44,719 bases of DNA from an uncultured Acidimicrobiales bacterium (GTDB lineage Bacteria > Actinomycetota > Acidimicrobiia > Acidimicrobiales > AC-14): NCBI GenBank assembly GCA_902805665.1, contig CADCTB010000182.1:1-44719 (forward strand), given 5' to 3'. Positions 31,746 through 41,063 of this stretch are shown here, piece by piece. The notes under the pieces were generated by a model. It saw only the letters and a list, made by a program, of their open reading frames with translations, was not told where the DNA came from and searched no databases. The position numbers and the translations under genes are program-made. Numbering within the stretch: the stretch's first letter is position 1; each line of letters starts with the position of its first letter.

Positions 31746-32917
31746 CCCGCACCAGCACGAGTCTCTGCAGCCGCACCTGGGTGCTGGACGACCCCGTCGA
31801 CCCCTTGGCCTTCCTCGGGCCCGGCGGGTTCGCGTGGTTCGCCCAGGGCTTCGGTCTGGCCACGGCGGGCGTCGCGGCCCGGGTCTCGAGCGCGGACGCC
31901 GCCGACGTGCTGGCCGACATCGCCGGCGACGACCCGGTCGGCCTGCCGGGCACCGGGCCACTGGCCGTCGGCGCCCTGGGCTTCCACGGCCGCGGTCAGC
32001 TGATCGTGCCGGCGCGAGTCACCGGGCGTACCTCGGACGGGGTGTCGTGGGTGACCGAGATCGGGCCGGCCGACGAGGCCGCCGAGGGCTGGCCGGTCAC
32101 GCCGGTGTCCTCCCCTCGGCCGCCGGACCGGCGCCGCTGGTCTGCGTCGGTGGAAGAAGCGCTCGCCCGCATCGCCGACGGGCGGCTGTCGAAAGTGGTC
32201 CTGGCCCGCGAGGTCGCGGTGGACCTGCGACGGCCGGTCGAGGTGGCGGCCGTCGTGGACCGTTTGCGGCAGGAGCAGCCGTCGTGCTTCACCTACGCCG
32301 CCGGCGCCTACGTGGGCGCCAGCCCCGAGCTGCTGGCCCGCCGCCGGGGCCGCGACGTCGTCTCCCGGCCGATGGCGGGCACCGTCGCCCAGGGCGGCGC
32401 GCCCGGCGACGACCACCGGCTGGTGGCGGCCATGGCCGCGTCGGAGAAGGAGCAGAACGAGCACCGGCTGGTGGTGGGCGACGTGCGGTCTGCGCTCACC
32501 CTGCTCTGCGACGACGTGCGTGGCACCGAGGAGCCCGACGTCGTCCGGCTGTCGACGGTCGCCCACCTGGCCACCACCATCCGCGCCCGCCTCGTCGACC
32601 CCTCAGTGTCCGCACTCGACGTCGCCGCTCACCTGCACCCCACGCCGGCAGTGGCGGGCGTCCCCAGGGAGGCGGCCCTGGCGGCCATCGCCGAGCTCGA
32701 GGATTTCGACCGGAGGCTGTATGCCGGCCCCGTCGGATGGGTGGACTCCCGGGGCGACGGCGACTGGGCGGTCGCCCTTCGCGGCGCCACGCTCGACGGC
32801 ACCCGTGCCCGCCTCGTCGCAGGAGCCGGCATCGTGGCCGGCTCCGACCCTGACGGCGAGTGGGACGAGACGGAGTCGAAGCTGGCAGCCATGCGCTCCG
32901 CCCTCGCCCAGGACTGA
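31742..32917 (+). CDS. menF: isochorismate synthase
   Basis: This 391-residue chorismate-binding enzyme converts chorismate to isochorismate, the first step of the menaquinone pathway. Conserved parts are KVVLAREV, FTYAAGAYVGASPELLARR, SRPMAGTVAQGG, MAASEKEQNEHRLVV, HLHPTPAVAGVPREAA and YAGPVGWVDSRGDGDWAVALRGA. These match the isochorismate/salicylate synthase group. No downstream siderophore genes are present and it shares an operon with menG, so MenF is the better label than EntC. It starts at ATG 31742 inside the menG stop overlap and ends seven bases from convergent corA. Confidence 0.92.
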   Translation: MTRTSTSLCSRTWVLDDPVDPLAFLGPGGFAWFAQGFGLATAGVAARVSSADAADVLADIAGDDPVGLPGTGPLAVGALGFHGRGQLIVPARVTGRTSDGVSWVTEIGPADEAAEGWPVTPVSSPRPPDRRRWSASVEEALARIADGRLSKVVLAREVAVDLRRPVEVAAVVDRLRQEQPSCFTYAAGAYVGASPELLARRRGRDVVSRPMAGTVAQGGAPGDDHRLVAAMAASEKEQNEHRLVVGDVRSALTLLCDDVRGTEEPDVVRLSTVAHLATTIRARLVDPSVSALDVAAHLHPTPAVAGVPREAALAAIAELEDFDRRLYAGPVGWVDSRGDGDWAVALRGATLDGTRARLVAGAGIVAGSDPDGEWDETESKLAAMRSALAQD

Positions 32918-32924
32918 AGCCGAG

Positions 32925-33899
32925 TCAGAGCCAGCCCCGGCGGCGGAACATGAGGAAGAGGCCGACGCAGCACACGACCATGAGGCCGATCGCGAACGGG
33001 TAGCCCAGGAGCCAGCCGAGCTCGGGCATGTGCTCGAAGTTCATCCCGTAGACGCCGGCGATCATCGTCGGCACGGCCACGATGGCCACCCACGCCGAGA
33101 TCTTCCGCATGTCGTCGTTCTGGCGGACACCGACCTGGGCCAGGTTGGCGGTGAGCGCACTGCTCAGGAGGTTGTCGATCACCTCGATCCGCTGGCCCAC
33201 CCGCAGGAGGTGGTCGTGCACGTCCCGGAAGTAGTGGAGCAGGGCGGTGTCGGTCTCGGCGACCTTGCCGTTGGCCAGTTGGTCGAGCGGATCGTCGAGC
33301 CCGACCACCGCCTGGCGGAACTCGACGACCTCCGCCTTCAGCCGGTAGATCCGCTGGGCGTGGTTCTTCCGCTCGTCGGAGAAGACCTGCCGCTCGATCT
33401 CCTCGATGTCGTTGTTGAGGCCCCGCACGACGAGGGCGTAGTCGTCGAGGACCCTGTCGATGACCGCATGGAGGACGCCCAGGGGGCCCGACTTCAAGCG
33501 CCCGGGATCGGCTTCGAGCTGCTGGCGGACCTCGCCCAGGATCGGGCTCTCACCATGGCGGACCGTGACCAGGAAGCCGTCCCCGAGGAACAGCATGAGC
33601 TCGGAGAGGCTCACCATCTCGTCTGAGTCCAGGTACCGGGCCGCCTTCAGCACGATGAAGAGGGTGGAGCCGTAGATGTCGAGCTTCGGGCGCTGATGGG
33701 CGTGCACTGCATCTTCGACAGCCAGGGGATGCAACTGGAACTCGCTGATCACGTCCCCGAACTCCTCCTCCGTCGGCTCCAGCAGACCGATCCAGACGAA
33801 GGTGTCGGGCGACGAATGGGCGGCCTCGAGCGCCTCTTCGAGCTTCAGGTCGCCCTGGCGACGGACCCCGCAGTCGTACACGGAGAAGTCGACGATCAC
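32925..33899 (-). CDS. corA: CorA-family magnesium/cobalt transporter
   Basis: This 324-residue protein has a large cytoplasmic funnel domain (1-265), including VWIGLLEPTEEEF, HPLAVEDAVHAHQRPKLDIYG and the long helix with DVHDHLLRVGQRIEVIDNLL. Two C-terminal membrane helices follow. The ion filter is YGMN (Gly285-Met-Asn), followed by FEHMPE and a basic tail RRRGWL. It forms a pentameric Mg2+ (or Co2+/Ni2+) channel. GTG 33899 was chosen because it overlaps the stop of the upstream metallopeptidase gene (GTGA); the longer frame beyond is shadow. Confidence 0.93.
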   Translation of the reverse strand: MIVDFSVYDCGVRRQGDLKLEEALEAAHSSPDTFVWIGLLEPTEEEFGDVISEFQLHPLAVEDAVHAHQRPKLDIYGSTLFIVLKAARYLDSDEMVSLSELMLFLGDGFLVTVRHGESPILGEVRQQLEADPGRLKSGPLGVLHAVIDRVLDDYALVVRGLNNDIEEIERQVFSDERKNHAQRIYRLKAEVVEFRQAVVGLDDPLDQLANGKVAETDTALLHYFRDVHDHLLRVGQRIEVIDNLLSSALTANLAQVGVRQNDDMRKISAWVAIVAVPTMIAGVYGMNFEHMPELGWLLGYPFAIGLMVVCCVGLFLMFRRRGWL

Positions 33900-34423
33900 G
33901 TCAGGGAGTCTTCCAAGGGCGACGACCGGCCAGCGGCGCTTGCGGCCAGCTTCGGCCCGCCGTGCCTGCCGTCGGGCACCGCCGCCAGCGTCCAACGCAC
34001 CCGCTCCCGCCCGAAGGCGTCTTCCAGGAGCTGCGCAGGGCCCGGGCCCATGCCCCGGCGGACGAGGGCCAGCAGGACCCCGGCGTACTCCGGTCCATGG
34101 CTGGCCACGTCGACCGGGGTCAGGCAGTGGGCCACCTCGTGCAGCAGGACCAGTTCGCTGCGGGCCCACTTCGGCATCTGCAGGATGCCGTTCTGGTCGG
34201 CGGTGGCCCGCCGATGCCCGAACCCGGGCCGGACCTCGAACGCCCGGTCGCCCCAGCGGGCGACGAACCAGTCGGTGGCCGCCAGCCCGTCGACCCACGC
34301 CTGCATGCGGTCGACTGTCGGGAGCCGACGGCCGGCGTCGAGCTCGCCCTCCGCCCGGTAGAGGCGGGCGCGCTGGTTGTCGCGGGGACGGGTGCTGGCT
34401 TCGGTGGGCACGGCGCGGGCCAT
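33896..34423 (-). CDS. TIGR04338-like putative zinc metallohydrolase
   Basis: This 175-residue protein carries HEVAH (His95, Glu96, His99) and a downstream HGPEYAGVLLALV segment whose His109 is a likely third zinc ligand. The pattern DNQRARLYRAEGE...RMQAWVDGL...GILQMPKWARSELVLLHEVAHCL matches the actinobacterial family I know as TIGR04338, whose substrate is not established. There is no signal peptide, so it is cytoplasmic. ATG 34423 gives the family start; the longer frame upstream is rejected. It is coupled to corA by GTGA and divergent from the cupin gene. Confidence 0.82.
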   Translation of the reverse strand: MARAVPTEASTRPRDNQRARLYRAEGELDAGRRLPTVDRMQAWVDGLAATDWFVARWGDRAFEVRPGFGHRRATADQNGILQMPKWARSELVLLHEVAHCLTPVDVASHGPEYAGVLLALVRRGMGPGPAQLLEDAFGRERVRWTLAAVPDGRHGGPKLAASAAGRSSPLEDSLT

Positions 34424-34447
34424 GACCGTGAGCGTACCGACGCGTCC

Positions 34448-34453
34448 TAGTCT
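34448..34453 (+). promoter_or_regulatory. -10-like hexamer (TAGTCT) for the cupin/O-methyltransferase pair
   Basis: TAGTCT ends six bases before ATG 34460, so the transcript would begin at the start codon. No SD is present in the 36-bp gap from the divergent gene. This is one of several leaderless-type starts in the window. Confidence 0.35.
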
Positions 34454-34459
34454 CAATGG

Positions 34460-34759
34460 ATGACCGCCCGGCTGACGAGATGGGACGGCCCGGTGCCCGA
34501 TCGGGAAGCGATCGAGAAACGGTTCCGCGACGAGGGCCTCTCCCCCCATGGCTGGGGCAACGCCCCAGGCGACCGCTACGGCAGCCACAGCCACGGCTAC
34601 GACAAGGTGCTGTACTGCGTCGCGGGCGGGATCGTGTTCCACACCGACGACGGAGATCTCGAGCTGGGGCCCGGTGACCGCCTCGACGTCGATGCCGGCA
34701 CGGACCATGCCGCCACGGTGGGGCCCAGCGGGGTCGAGTGCCTGGAAGCGTCGAGATGA
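34460..34759 (+). CDS. small cupin-domain protein
   Basis: This 99-residue single-domain cupin has metal-binding histidines in YGSHSHGYDKVLYC (His43, His45) and His83 in DAGTDHAATVG, with the beta-barrel signature LELGPGDRLDVDAGT. Such short cupins are metal-dependent enzymes or ligand-binding proteins; no substrate can be read from sequence. Its stop overlaps the start of the following O-methyltransferase (ATGA), which suggests related or at least co-expressed functions. A leaderless start is likely. Confidence 0.85.
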   Translation: MTARLTRWDGPVPDREAIEKRFRDEGLSPHGWGNAPGDRYGSHSHGYDKVLYCVAGGIVFHTDDGDLELGPGDRLDVDAGTDHAATVGPSGVECLEASR

Positions 34760-35415
34760 GCGGCATCGTCACTCCCGAGACCGAGGCCTATGCCGCCGAG
34801 CACACCACCCCCGGCCATCCCCTGCTCGTCCAGGTCGAGGCCGAGACCCGCGCCAGCCAGGAGGCGCACGGGATGATGGTCGGGCTGCTCGAGGGGCGGT
34901 TCCTGGAGACCCTGGTGTGGCTGTCCGGGGCCCGTCGGATATTGGAGATCGGCTGCTTCACCGGGTACTCGGCGTTGTCGATGGCCGCCGCCCTGCCTCC
35001 GGACGGGAGCATCGTGACGTGCGAGCTCGACCCGGACCGGGCGGCCACCGCCAGGCGCCATTTCGACGCCAGCCCGTGGGCCGACCAGATCGAGATCCGC
35101 CTCGGTCCCGCGCTGGACTCCATCGCCGGCCTCGAAGGCCCCTTCGACCTGATCTTCATCGACGCCGACAAGACCAACTACGCCAACTACTACGAGGCGG
35201 TCCTGCCCCTGCTGGCGGATCGGGGCCTTATCGTGGCCGACAACGTGCTGTGGAGCGGTCGGGTGCTCGACGACACTGACCAGAGCGACGACACCGTCGC
35301 CATCCGGGCGTTCAACAACCTGGTCCGCGACGACGACCGGGTCACGTGCGTGATGGCCACCGTGCGCGACGGCGTGCTGCTCATCCGACGGAATACGCGC
35401 GCGGGCGGCGGCTGA
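34756..35415 (+). CDS. class I SAM-dependent O-methyltransferase (caffeoyl-CoA OMT-like)
   Basis: This 219-residue protein matches the cation-dependent O-methyltransferase family: ILEIGCFTGYSALSMAAALP (SAM site, 62-81), VTCELDPDRAATARRHF, FDLIFIDADKTNYANYYE (metal-binding Asp136 and Asp138 region) and LIVADNVLWSGRV. The family methylates catechol-type hydroxyls; the physiological substrate here is unknown. ATG 34756 overlaps the cupin stop by ATGA. The 3' end overlaps the convergent membrane-protein gene by 35 bases. Confidence 0.9.
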   Translation: MSGIVTPETEAYAAEHTTPGHPLLVQVEAETRASQEAHGMMVGLLEGRFLETLVWLSGARRILEIGCFTGYSALSMAAALPPDGSIVTCELDPDRAATARRHFDASPWADQIEIRLGPALDSIAGLEGPFDLIFIDADKTNYANYYEAVLPLLADRGLIVADNVLWSGRVLDDTDQSDDTVAIRAFNNLVRDDDRVTCVMATVRDGVLLIRRNTRAGGG

Positions 35416-35983
35416 CCCACCAGCCGGCCACGGCGGAGCCGAGCAGGTTGGCCACCAGGTCGCGGCCCGTGTTCTCGTAGCCGCCGACGTTGGTGTCCGC
35501 CAGCACGTGGGTGGACCAGAACTCGACGACCTCGTTGAAGGCCCCTACGCCCTGGCCCAGCAGGCAGACGACGACCGCGGTCCCCAGCCGGTGGCCGGGC
35601 TCGGCTGGAAGCCACGACCGGGTGGCCTCCCAGGCCGCGATGCCCGATGTCCCGAACCCGATGGCGTGGACGACATTGTCGAAATGACCCCAACGGAGGA
35701 AGACGGCGTTGTAGAGGATCCGGTCGCCGGGTCCCTCCAAGTGGACGAGGCCGCCGGCCAGGTGCCCGAACCCCCAGATGGCCAGGCCGACGAGGACCAG
35801 CGGGCTGAAGTGGACCCGCGCATCGGCGGCGGCCACCGCCAGGGCGACGGCGGACACGATCACCACGTAGGACGCGGTGTTACGAGAGCCGGTGATCAGG
35901 CCGTAGAGGCTCCAGGCCACGATGTAGGCGGCGACCATCGCCGCCATGACCGGGTGGCGGCGGGCTCCCTCCCGGATGCTCAC
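35381..35983 (-). CDS. DUF2238/YjdF-like integral membrane protein
   Basis: This 200-residue protein has about six transmembrane helices. Loops carry the motifs FLRWGHFDNVVHAIGFG and GAFNEVVEFWSTHVLADTNVGGYENTGRDLVANLLGS, which recur in DUF2238/VanZ-like membrane proteins. The charged, conserved intramembrane residues suggest a catalytic or transport role, but none is known. GTG 35983 is preferred because it overlaps the menD stop (GTGA); the ATG-type start at 36022 would overlap menD by 43 bases. It may be read through from menD. Confidence 0.75.
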   Translation of the reverse strand: MSIREGARRHPVMAAMVAAYIVAWSLYGLITGSRNTASYVVIVSAVALAVAAADARVHFSPLVLVGLAIWGFGHLAGGLVHLEGPGDRILYNAVFLRWGHFDNVVHAIGFGTSGIAAWEATRSWLPAEPGHRLGTAVVVCLLGQGVGAFNEVVEFWSTHVLADTNVGGYENTGRDLVANLLGSAVAGWWVSRRPRAYSVG

Positions 35984-37722
35984 CGGGACGGCGAGCCGCC
36001 CGGGATCGACACCGCCTCCCACGCCTGTCGGTGCCGGGCGACATTGTCCACCCGGTCCGTGGGCACGATCACCAGTCGCACTCCTCCGGCGGCCATGGCC
36101 CGGTCGACCGCAGGGAGCAGCTCGTCGGCCTTGGTGACGTGCTCGGAGGCGACGCCGTGGACGGCCGCGAGCTGCGCCAGATCGACTCCCTGCGGAGTGC
36201 CGAAGAGGATCTCGAAGTGGTCGGCCAGCCCCGCCCCCGCCTGCGGGAGGAAGTTGAAGATGCCGCCGCCGTCGTTGTCGAGCACGACGAACGTGGCGTC
36301 GACGCCGCGGCGGGCCGCACCCAGGAGGCCGCCCGAGTCGTGGAGGAACGTCAGATCGCCGCAGAGGGCGACGACCGGTCCCGAATCGGTGGCCGCCGCC
36401 GCCCCGAGCACGGTGGAGACGAAGCCGTCGATCCCGTTGACGCCCCGGTTGGACAGGAAGCGCACACCGGTCCGGGGCCGGGCGAAGGACTCGACGTCGC
36501 GCACGGGCATGCTGGAACCGACGACCAGCGTGGCGCCCGACGGGAGGCCGGCCACCAGGTCACGGGCCACCCGGCCCTCGAAGGGCTCCGCCCAGGAGTC
36601 GAGCAGACGGTCGAGGCCGCGCCGAGCGGCGTTCTCGGCCTGGAGCCACGACGACAGCCAGAACGACTGCGACCGGGCCGGCCCCCGGGCCGCCACCGCG
36701 TCGAGCAGCGCCGAGGGGTCGGCGACGATGCGCTCGGCCGACGCCCGCTTGGGGTCGAGCCAGGCGCCGTCGGGGTCGACGAGGATCTGGCGCACCGAGG
36801 CGTCGAGCCAGGACGCGCCGGCCTTCCCGGTGAGCGGCGCGCCCAACCGGATCACGACGTCGGGGCGGAGCGCGCCGGCGACCGCCGGCGACCGCAGCAG
36901 GGCGTCGTAGGTGGAGACGGCGTTGGGCCCCTGCCGGGCGCCGGAGAGCGGGTCGGCCAGCACCGGCCACCGGGCCGCCGCCGACAGCCGCTCGACCGCC
37001 TCGGGGTTCACGTCGGCCCCCCAGCCGACCATGATCGCCCCCCGGGTCTCGGCCGCGACCAGAAACGCCAGGTTGTCGACGTCGACCTGGGCCGGCGGGG
37101 GCCGGCGGGCGGCCGAAGCCACCCAGGGCGCGCCGTCCGCCCGCTCGGGGGGTAGCTCCACATCGTCCCCGGTGGGCAGCAGCGGCTCGCGGAACGCCAT
37201 GTTGAGGTGGACGGGGCCGGCGGGCGGTCCCGTTGCGGCGGCCACCGCCCGCGATGCGACCGAGCGCCAGTACGGGCTGGTGGCATCGGCCTCGGACGGC
37301 GCGCCCACCTCGGCGAACCAGCGCACGGCGTCGCCGTAGAGCTTGAGCTGGTCGACGGCCTGGCCTGCGCCGGTGTCGCGCAGCTCGGGAGGCCGGTCGG
37401 CCGTGCACACGATCAGCGGAACCCGGCCGTGGAAGGCCTCGAGCACCGCGGCATGGAACTCGGCCGCTGCGGTGCCCGACGTGCACAGCACGATGGCTGG
37501 CCGCCCCGATGCCTTGGCCGCGCCCAGGGCGAAGAACGACGCCGACCGCTCGTCGAGGAACACCTGCACGGCGATGCGCCCGTCCGCGGCCAGGGCGAGA
37601 GCCAGCGGCGTCGACCGTGACCCGGGGCTGATGGCCGCCACCTTGACCCCACCGCGGGCCCATTCGTCGACCAAGGTGCGGGCCAGGGCGGCGTTGAGGT
37701 CACCGACCGGCACCGTGCTCAT
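35980..37722 (-). CDS. menD: SEPHCHC synthase (2-succinyl-5-enolpyruvyl-6-hydroxy-3-cyclohexene-1-carboxylate synthase)
   Basis: This 580-residue thiamine diphosphate enzyme condenses isochorismate with 2-oxoglutarate. Family features are SPGSRSTPLALAL and VFLDERSASFFALGAAKASGRPAIVLCTSGTAAAEFHAAVLEA near the N-terminus with its catalytic-type Glu, then TADRPPELRDTGAGQAVDQ. The ThDP/Mg site lies around residues 453-482 (CGDLTFLHDSGGLL...LDNDGGGIFNFLP). CGGAGGATTGTCAC precedes the ATG, providing an SD. It is divergent from menH with only 14 bases between start codons, so the two promoters must overlap. The membrane-protein gene follows with a GTGA overlap. Confidence 0.95.
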   Translation of the reverse strand: MSTVPVGDLNAALARTLVDEWARGGVKVAAISPGSRSTPLALALAADGRIAVQVFLDERSASFFALGAAKASGRPAIVLCTSGTAAAEFHAAVLEAFHGRVPLIVCTADRPPELRDTGAGQAVDQLKLYGDAVRWFAEVGAPSEADATSPYWRSVASRAVAAATGPPAGPVHLNMAFREPLLPTGDDVELPPERADGAPWVASAARRPPPAQVDVDNLAFLVAAETRGAIMVGWGADVNPEAVERLSAAARWPVLADPLSGARQGPNAVSTYDALLRSPAVAGALRPDVVIRLGAPLTGKAGASWLDASVRQILVDPDGAWLDPKRASAERIVADPSALLDAVAARGPARSQSFWLSSWLQAENAARRGLDRLLDSWAEPFEGRVARDLVAGLPSGATLVVGSSMPVRDVESFARPRTGVRFLSNRGVNGIDGFVSTVLGAAAATDSGPVVALCGDLTFLHDSGGLLGAARRGVDATFVVLDNDGGGIFNFLPQAGAGLADHFEILFGTPQGVDLAQLAAVHGVASEHVTKADELLPAVDRAMAAGGVRLVIVPTDRVDNVARHRQAWEAVSIPGGSPSR

Positions 37723-37736
37723 GTGACAATCCTCCG
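37723..37736. promoter_or_regulatory. 14-bp menD/menH divergent gap
   Basis: On the plus strand GACAAT (37725-37730) ends six bases before the menH ATG, compatible with a leaderless start. On the minus strand the same bases give GGAGG for menD. Any promoter for either gene must therefore lie inside the other's coding region. Confidence 0.4.
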
Positions 37737-38507
37737 ATGGCCGCCGCGCTGCACCGGGCCACCGACGGCCAGGGCCCGCACCGTCTGGTTCTGGTGCACG
37801 GGTTCACCCAGACGCTGCGCTCGTGGGACCGCCTGGCTGCGCCACTGGCCGCCACCTTCGAGGTGGTGAGAGTGGACCTTCCGGGCCACGGGGGGTCGAC
37901 CGCCGTCGAGCTGAGCTTCGAGGAGACCGCGGCCGCCATCGGCGAGGCCGGCGGTCCGGCCACCTACGTGGGCTACTCGATGGGCGGGCGGCTGTGCCTG
38001 CGCCTGGCCGTCGACCGGCCCGAGCTCGTGCGGTCCCTGGTCCTCGTCGGGGCCTCGCCCGGGCTGGCCGACGACGGCGAGCGGGCGGCCCGGCGGGCGG
38101 CCGACGAGGCGCTGGCCGCCGAGATCGAGCGCACCGGGACCGCGGCGTTCCTCGAGCGGTGGCTGACCCAGGCGCTGTTCGCCACGCTGGATCCGCAACC
38201 CGAGGACCTCGACGCCCGTCTGGCCAACACCTCCGCCGGCCTGGCCACCGCCTTGCGCCGCCTGGGCACCGGTGGGCAGGAGCCACTGTGGGGCCGGCTC
38301 GGCGACCTGCAGATGCCGGTGTTGGCCGTGGCCGGCGAGAACGACGTGCGGTACACCGAGATCGCCGAGCAGATGGTCGCCGGCATCGGTGCCAACGCCG
38401 AGGTGGCGGTCGCGCCGAAGGCCGGCCACGCCGCCCACCTCGAGCGCCCGGAACACTTCCGCCGCCTGGTCACCGGCTTCGTGGCCGCTCACCCGACCGC
38501 CTCGTAG
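37737..38507 (+). CDS. menH: 2-succinyl-6-hydroxy-2,4-cyclohexadiene-1-carboxylate synthase (MenH, alpha/beta hydrolase)
   Basis: This 256-residue alpha/beta hydrolase eliminates pyruvate from the MenD product. The oxyanion segment is LVHGFTQTLRSWD, the nucleophile Ser81 lies in VGYSMGGRL, and the triad is completed by Asp203 (GENDVRY) and His231 (AGHAAHLERPEHF). These match MenH rather than a generic esterase, and the menD neighbour supports the call. The gene is divergent from menD and convergent with menC, overlapping it by 19 bases. Confidence 0.9.
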   Translation: MAAALHRATDGQGPHRLVLVHGFTQTLRSWDRLAAPLAATFEVVRVDLPGHGGSTAVELSFEETAAAIGEAGGPATYVGYSMGGRLCLRLAVDRPELVRSLVLVGASPGLADDGERAARRAADEALAAEIERTGTAAFLERWLTQALFATLDPQPEDLDARLANTSAGLATALRRLGTGGQEPLWGRLGDLQMPVLAVAGENDVRYTEIAEQMVAGIGANAEVAVAPKAGHAAHLERPEHFRRLVTGFVAAHPTAS

Positions 38508-39367
38508 CGGGCCAGCAGGCCGGGCTCGGGCACGGGCCGGCGGACCGTCAGCCATCCGTCGACCGGCAGGAGGGGGTCGGCCACCACGTCGCCTGCGAAC
38601 AGGCCCGCCGTCCCCAGTCCGCACGCGAACGGGAGCTCGTCGAGCGCGGCCGCCAGGGCCAGGCCGAACGCCAGCCCGACCGACGTCTCGTACATCGAGG
38701 AGACGATGACCGGGACGCCGGCTGCCCCGGCCACCTCGAGGGTCATGGCGATGCCTCCCAGGGGCTGCACCTTGACCACGAGCGCGTCGGCCGCGTCGAG
38801 GGCCGCCAGGCGGCGGGCGTCGCCCACGTCGCGCACGCATTCGTCGGCCGCCACGGGCACCGTCACCCGACGCCGCACCGTTGCCAGGTCCTCGAGGGAG
38901 GCGACGGGCTGCTCCACCAGCTCGAGGTCGAACGGGGCCAGACGGTTGATCATCGAGACTGCCTTGTCGACGTCCCAGGCGCCGTTGGCGTCGATCCGGA
39001 GCCGGCCGTGGGGACCGATGGCGTCGCGTACGGCAGCCACCCGGTCGACATCGACAGAGCCGACGTCGACGCCGACCTTGACCTTGACGTCGACCAGCCC
39101 GGACGCAAGGGCGGCGGCCGTGCCCGGCGTGACGGCGGGGATCAGTGCGTTGACCCTCACGCGGGAGCGCACAGCCGCCGGCCAGCGCACGGTGGCGGCC
39201 TCCTCGGCTGCGCGCCGGCACGCCGCGGGGTCCGATGGATATCCCGGAAGCGGCGACGACTCGCCCCATCCCTCCGGTCCATTCAGCAGGACGGCGTTTC
39301 TGTGGGGCAAGCCGCCCAGCGGCAGGCGGAGCGGCAGGCGCACCCGGTGCTGCGTCAACGTCGTCAC
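38489..39367 (-). CDS. menC: o-succinylbenzoate synthase
   Basis: This 292-residue enolase-superfamily enzyme dehydrates SHCHC to o-succinylbenzoate. The catalytic lysines are in DVKVKVG (Lys95/Lys97) and VVKVQPLGG (Lys199). Metal ligands are Asp126 (RIDANGAW), Glu152 (ELVEQPV) and Asp175 (ADECV). The length is short, as in actinobacterial MenC. GTG 39367 overlaps the menA stop (GTGA), so the long upstream frame is a shadow. It is the last gene of the menB-menA-menC operon. Confidence 0.92.
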   Translation of the reverse strand: MTTLTQHRVRLPLRLPLGGLPHRNAVLLNGPEGWGESSPLPGYPSDPAACRRAAEEAATVRWPAAVRSRVRVNALIPAVTPGTAAALASGLVDVKVKVGVDVGSVDVDRVAAVRDAIGPHGRLRIDANGAWDVDKAVSMINRLAPFDLELVEQPVASLEDLATVRRRVTVPVAADECVRDVGDARRLAALDAADALVVKVQPLGGIAMTLEVAGAAGVPVIVSSMYETSVGLAFGLALAAALDELPFACGLGTAGLFAGDVVADPLLPVDGWLTVRRPVPEPGLLARYEAVG

Positions 39368-40230
39368 AGGGCCAGCCCGATGGCGAGCAGGGCGGAGAAG
39401 ACGAGCTGGAGCCGGGCGGTGGCGATCAACGCCTCCACCAGCGACGGCGGGTCCACCTTCGACGCGACGATGCGCAGCGGCGGCACGGCAAGAGGTGCGG
39501 CGACCACAGCCAGCAGGGTGCCGGGCGCGGTGGGAGCCAGGACGAGAACGGTCAGGAGCGAAAGCACGATGCTGGCCCGGTAGAGGACCCGGGTGCGGGC
39601 CTTGCCCACCCGCACGGCGAGCGTGCGCTTGCCCACGTCGCGATCGGAGTCGACGTCGCGCAGGTTGTTGACCAGCAGGATGGCGCAGGCCAGGAGCCCG
39701 ACCGGCACGGCTGCCCCCAGAGCCAGCCACGGCACCCTCTCCAGGTGGACGTAAGTCGAGCCGCACGTCGCGACGAACCCGAAGAACACCAGCACCATCA
39801 CCTCGCCCAGGCCCGACGACGCGTACGGCTTGGGCCCGCCCGAGTACAGGGCGGCAGCCAGGATGGAGGCCGCCCCCACCAGGACCAGCCGCCAGTCGAC
39901 GGCGACCGCCAGCACGATCCCCAGCAATCCGCCCACGGCGAAGGAGAGCATGGCGGCCCGCTTGACCCGGGCCGCAGGAGCGAGACCCGATGCGGTGAGC
40001 CTGACCGGCCCCCGCCGTTGGGTGTCGACCCCGCGGACACCGTCGGAGTAGTCGTTGGCGTAGTTGACGCCCACCTGCAGGGCGACGGCCAGCAGCAGGC
40101 AGAACAGCGCCCGCCACCAGACGACGTCGCCGTAGCGGGAGGCCACCGCGGTGCCCACGAGCACGGGCGAGACTGCGGCGCCCAGTGTGCGGGGCCGGGC
40201 GCCCTGGAACCAGTGGGCCGCTGAGGTCAC
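39364..40230 (-). CDS. menA: 1,4-dihydroxy-2-naphthoate polyprenyltransferase
   Basis: This 288-residue UbiA-superfamily membrane enzyme attaches the isoprenoid tail to 1,4-dihydroxy-2-naphthoate. It starts with the MenA hallmark [22 protein letters not shown]. The two Asp-rich prenyl-diphosphate sites are [14 protein letters not shown] (about 56-69) and [22 protein letters not shown]. About eight to nine helices are seen. ATG 40230 overlaps the menB stop by ATGA. The product is the substrate of MenG, encoded about 9 kb away in the window. Confidence 0.94.
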   Translation of the reverse strand: MTSAAHWFQGARPRTLGAAVSPVLVGTAVASRYGDVVWWRALFCLLLAVALQVGVNYANDYSDGVRGVDTQRRGPVRLTASGLAPAARVKRAAMLSFAVGGLLGIVLAVAVDWRLVLVGAASILAAALYSGGPKPYASSGLGEVMVLVFFGFVATCGSTYVHLERVPWLALGAAVPVGLLACAILLVNNLRDVDSDRDVGKRTLAVRVGKARTRVLYRASIVLSLLTVLVLAPTAPGTLLAVVAAPLAVPPLRIVASKVDPPSLVEALIATARLQLVFSALLAIGLAL

Positions 40231-41054
40231 GGTCGTTTCGGAAACTTCGAGAAGTCGGGCTTCCGCTTCTGGACGTAGGCGTCCCTGCCCTCCTGGGCCT
40301 CCTCGGACAGGTAGTAGAGCAGGGTGGCATCACCGGCCAGCTGCTGGACGCCGGCCAGCCCGTCGGTGTCCGCGGCGAACGAGGCCTTGAGCAGCCGCAT
40401 GGCCAGGGGACTGTGCTGGAGCATCTCCCGGCACCACGCCACCGTGGTCGCCTCCAGCTGGTCCAGGGGGACGACCGTGTTCACCAACCCCATGTCGAGC
40501 GCAGCCTGGGCGTCGTACTGGCGGCAGAGGAACCAGATCTCCTTGGCCTTCTTCTGGCCCACGGTGCGGGCCAGCAGGCCGGCCCCGTACCCGCCGTCGA
40601 AGGAGCCGACCCGGGGGCCGGTCTGGCCGAAGCGGGCGTTGTCGGCGGCGATGGTGAGGTCGCACACCAGGTGCAACACGTGGCCGCCGCCGATGGCGTA
40701 GCCGGCCACCATGGCCACCACCGGCTTGGGCAGCCGGCGGATCTGGATCTGGAGATCGAGCACGTTGAGCCGTCCGACGCCGTGGTCGTCCTTGTAGCCG
40801 TCGTCGCCCCGCACCTTTTGATCGCCGCCCGAGCAGAACGCCAGCGGGCCCTCGCCGGTGAGGATGATCGCCCCGACCTCAGGGTCGTCGCGGGCCAGCT
40901 CGAACGCGGCAGACATCTCGAGGACGGTCAGGGGGCGGAAGGCGTTGCGGACCTCGGGCCGGCAGATGGTGACCTTGGCCATGCCCTCGGCCACCTCGTA
41001 GCGGATGTCCTGCCACTCGCCCCGCGGCTCCCAGTTCGGCAACTCGTTGTCCAT
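40227..41054 (-). CDS. menB: 1,4-dihydroxy-2-naphthoyl-CoA synthase
   Basis: This 275-residue crotonase-fold enzyme closes the second ring of the naphthoquinone from o-succinylbenzoyl-CoA. The MenB-type features are [90 protein letters not shown] and the C-terminal [18 protein letters not shown]. These distinguish it from ordinary enoyl-CoA hydratases. ATG 41054 is chosen at the family start; the frame further upstream crosses the operator region. It heads the menB-menA-menC operon. Confidence 0.95.
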   Translation of the reverse strand: MDNELPNWEPRGEWQDIRYEVAEGMAKVTICRPEVRNAFRPLTVLEMSAAFELARDDPEVGAIILTGEGPLAFCSGGDQKVRGDDGYKDDHGVGRLNVLDLQIQIRRLPKPVVAMVAGYAIGGGHVLHLVCDLTIAADNARFGQTGPRVGSFDGGYGAGLLARTVGQKKAKEIWFLCRQYDAQAALDMGLVNTVVPLDQLEATTVAWCREMLQHSPLAMRLLKASFAADTDGLAGVQQLAGDATLLYYLSEEAQEGRDAYVQKRKPDFSKFPKRP

Positions 41055-41063
41055 GGGCGTTTG

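Noticed and set aside
37723-37736. A third copy of the MerR operator core in the menD/menH gap (GGAG-GATTG-TC)
   Set aside because: It needs a one-base gap and coincides with the menD ribosome site, so it is too weak to claim.
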